DNA from: Desulfobacteraceae bacterium
GTDB taxonomy: Bacteria; Desulfobacterota; Desulfobacteria; Desulfobacterales; BuS5
Direction of reading: 5' to 3'
DNA: 5,845 nt
Assembly (NCBI GenBank): GCA_030592105.1
Contig: JAUVKE010000176.1
Location: 1 to 5,845, forward strand
Positions 3,958 to 5,845 of this stretch are shown piece by piece. The translations under genes were made by a program, and so were the position numbers. Positions within the stretch are counted from its first letter, which is position 1, and every line of letters starts with the position of its first letter. The notes under the pieces were generated by a model. The model ran no database searches, had not been told where the DNA came from, and was given only the letters and a program-made list of their open reading frames with translations.

Positions 3958-5832
3958 CTACCCGTTTTTAAGATATTTTATCGCAATCATGATTGCTGAA
4001 ATAGCTGCGGGTGTAATTCCGTCTATACGGGAGGCCTGACCTATTGAGCCTGGCCGGATGCTGGAAAGCTTCTCTTTAAGTTCGTTTGAAAGGCCGTGAA
4101 CAGCATTAAAATCAAGAATTTCAGGAATTTTCATTTTTTCCAGCTTTTTTAATTTTTTAATCTCCGTGAGCTGCCTTTTTATATAACCTTCATATTTAAT
4201 CTCTGTTTCCACCTGGAGCGTAATCTCTTTACTTATGGAACATTCATTTTTTCCTAATTTTTCAACAACATCATAACCGAGCTCATTTCTTTTTAAAAGA
4301 CTGCCAAGTAAAACTCCGTTATCTATCAGGGGCGTACCTTTATCAGCCAGATAAGCATTAACTTCCCTGGATGGTTTCACTATTATTTTTTTAACCCTTT
4401 TTATCTCTTTTGCTATCTGTTCTTTTTTTTCTTTTAAATCCCTTATTGTATAATCATCAATAAGACCCATCCTGTGCCCGGTCTCCATTAATCTTAAATC
4501 TGCATTATCCTCCCTGAGCATAAGACGATATTCCGCCCTGGAGGTAAACATCCTGTAGGGTTCCCTTGTTCCCCGTGTGACAAGATCGTCTATCATCACC
4601 CCCATATATGCCTGGGATCTATCTAAAATAAAAGACGGCCTTTTCTGAACTGCACAGGCAGCATTAATCCCAGCCCATATCCCCTGGGCAGCAGCCTCTT
4701 CATACCCTGAAGTTCCATTAATCTGGCCCGCCAGAAACAAACCGGAAACCGGTTTTGACTCAAGGGTCTGTTTAAGCTGCAGGGGATTCATATAATCATA
4801 TTCTATGGCATATGCCGGTCTCATGATTTCCGCTTCTCCGAGGCCATTTACAGACCTCACCAGCTTGATCTGAATTTCCATGGAAAAACTGTTTCCAAGA
4901 CCACTTGCATATATCTCTTCCGTATCAATCCCCTCAGGCTCAAGAATTACCTGGTGCCGGTCTTTATCAGGAAACCTGACCACCTTATCTTCCAGAGAAG
5001 GACAGTACCTGGCAGCGGTTCCCTTGATAATTCCCCCGTGCAGGGCGCTATGCTTGAGATTATTCCGCACCACCCCGTGGGTTATGCCGCTGGTATACCC
5101 GATATAGCTGGGGGCATCGGGCAGAATAAGCCTTTCCGTTGAAAAGGAGAATGGAACAGGTTCAGAATCTGAATCCTGTTTTAAAAATTTTGTAAAATCT
5201 ATACTCGACCTTTTAAGTCTGGGGGGGGTCCCGGTTTTCATTCTTCCAAGGACAAATCCAAGCTTTTTCAACTGCAGGGGGAGCTCACAGGAGGCAAACT
5301 CGCCGGCTCTCCCCGCTATTATGGAAGTATTGCCCATATGGACAAGACCACTTAAAAATGTCCCTGTTGCCAGAACAACAGCTTTTGTCTCATATCCAAA
5401 GCCTGTCTGATCTATCACCCCTTTGATTTTACCATCTTCAACTACAATCTGCTCAATCATCGCCTGCTTAAGGTCAAGATTATCCTGTTTTTCAAGGACA
5501 GACTTCATTGCCAGATGATAACCGGCTTTATCGTTTTGAGTTCTGGATGACCTTACAGCGGGCCCTTTTTTTGTATTTAAAAGCTTATACTGAATAGCTG
5601 TTTTATCGGCGAGTTTCGCCATTTCGCCACCTAGGGCATCTATCTCTTTTACAAGCTGCCCCTTTGCCATTCCCCCGATGGAGGGGCTGCAGGGCATGGC
5701 TGCCACCTTGTCAAGATCAATAGCGAATAATAAAGAAGAACACCCCATCCTTGCACAGGCAAGGGCCGCTTCGCAGCCGGCATGCCCTGCACCAATAATT
5801 ATAATATCATATTTTTTTTGCATAAACCCCAT
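3958..5832 (-). CDS. mnmG: MnmG (GidA), tRNA wobble-uridine modification enzyme
   Basis: This is the FAD-dependent subunit that, with the GTPase MnmE, adds the (carboxymethyl)aminomethyl group to C5 of wobble U34 in certain tRNAs, using methylene-tetrahydrofolate and NADH (family knowledge). The 624 residues are full length. Visible features, in order: FAD-binding [12 protein letters not shown] (12-23); [11 protein letters not shown] (44-54) with C48, equivalent to catalytic C47 of E. coli; MKTGTPPR (198-205); the first GidA signature around RYCPSLEDK (275-283) with C277, the second conserved cysteine; the second signature [13 protein letters not shown] (368-380), followed by QGIWAGINA, where W385 replaces a usual aliphatic residue; and the helical C-terminal MnmE-binding region (about 550-624, with EGYIKRQ and IDGITPAA). 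ATG 5832 is used, with an AGG 10 bases upstream at the window edge. ATG 5823 (MQKKYD), with GGGG 3 bases before it, fits the family N-terminus equally well. It faces trkH convergently and is upstream of, and co-directional with, the antitoxin. I see no convincing terminator in 3904-3957. Eight consecutive C on the coding strand encode the TPP of TPPR. Confidence 0.97.
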   Translation of the reverse strand: MGFMQKKYDIIIIGAGHAGCEAALACARMGCSSLLFAIDLDKVAAMPCSPSIGGMAKGQLVKEIDALGGEMAKLADKTAIQYKLLNTKKGPAVRSSRTQNDKAGYHLAMKSVLEKQDNLDLKQAMIEQIVVEDGKIKGVIDQTGFGYETKAVVLATGTFLSGLVHMGNTSIIAGRAGEFASCELPLQLKKLGFVLGRMKTGTPPRLKRSSIDFTKFLKQDSDSEPVPFSFSTERLILPDAPSYIGYTSGITHGVVRNNLKHSALHGGIIKGTAARYCPSLEDKVVRFPDKDRHQVILEPEGIDTEEIYASGLGNSFSMEIQIKLVRSVNGLGEAEIMRPAYAIEYDYMNPLQLKQTLESKPVSGLFLAGQINGTSGYEEAAAQGIWAGINAACAVQKRPSFILDRSQAYMGVMIDDLVTRGTREPYRMFTSRAEYRLMLREDNADLRLMETGHRMGLIDDYTIRDLKEKKEQIAKEIKRVKKIIVKPSREVNAYLADKGTPLIDNGVLLGSLLKRNELGYDVVEKLGKNECSISKEITLQVETEIKYEGYIKRQLTEIKKLKKLEKMKIPEILDFNAVHGLSNELKEKLSSIRPGSIGQASRIDGITPAAISAIMIAIKYLKNG

Positions 5833-5845
5833 AAGAAATTTGCCT

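Overview
The window comes from a bacterial chromosome, moderately AT-leaning, with three blocks. The trkA/trkH potassium-uptake pair, a full-length mnmG and a Phd/RelE-type toxin-antitoxin remnant fit a Gram-negative bacterium. My best guess is the sulfate-reducing Desulfobacterota (Desulfobacteraceae-like), from the look of the proteins and of the palindromic repeat. That assignment is an inference from memory, not a search result.

Layout. Positions 1-257 are non-coding and hold a nested repeat: near-identical direct repeats (5-24 and 153-172) and a short terminal inverted repeat (5-11/180-186) enclose a long imperfect hairpin (55-142). The hairpin core (71-126) has A/T tracts on both sides and looks like a bidirectional terminator. 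Positions 258-3292 (+ strand) form a compact operon: a 63-residue two-helix membrane protein, trkA (cytosolic NAD-binding regulatory subunit with two RCK units) and trkH (K+-translocating membrane subunit). trkA and trkH abut with no gap (TAA-ATG) and share a frame. Both the small gene and trkA start with TTG.

On the minus strand, positions 3184-3829 carry a type II toxin-antitoxin locus. The Phd/YefM-like antitoxin is intact, with a clear sigma70-type promoter and a perfect 28-bp palindrome over the predicted transcription start. The RelE/ParE-like toxin loses recognisable homology about 9 bases before it reaches trkH, and its frame then runs on antisense to the trkH 3' end, so it is probably a damaged toxin. 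The antitoxin-toxin junction carries a 16-base segment matching one arm of the repeat at 55-142 at 15 of 16 positions. This suggests repeat-associated rearrangement.

Positions 3958-5832 (minus strand) are a complete mnmG (gidA), the FAD-dependent tRNA wobble-uridine modification enzyme. Its upstream region lies outside the window.

The TrkAH operon and mnmG are ordinary core genes. The unusual material is at the edges: the nested repeat, the unrecognised small membrane protein in the Trk operon, and the chimeric toxin end overlapping trkH. I see no clearly new defence or metabolic system.
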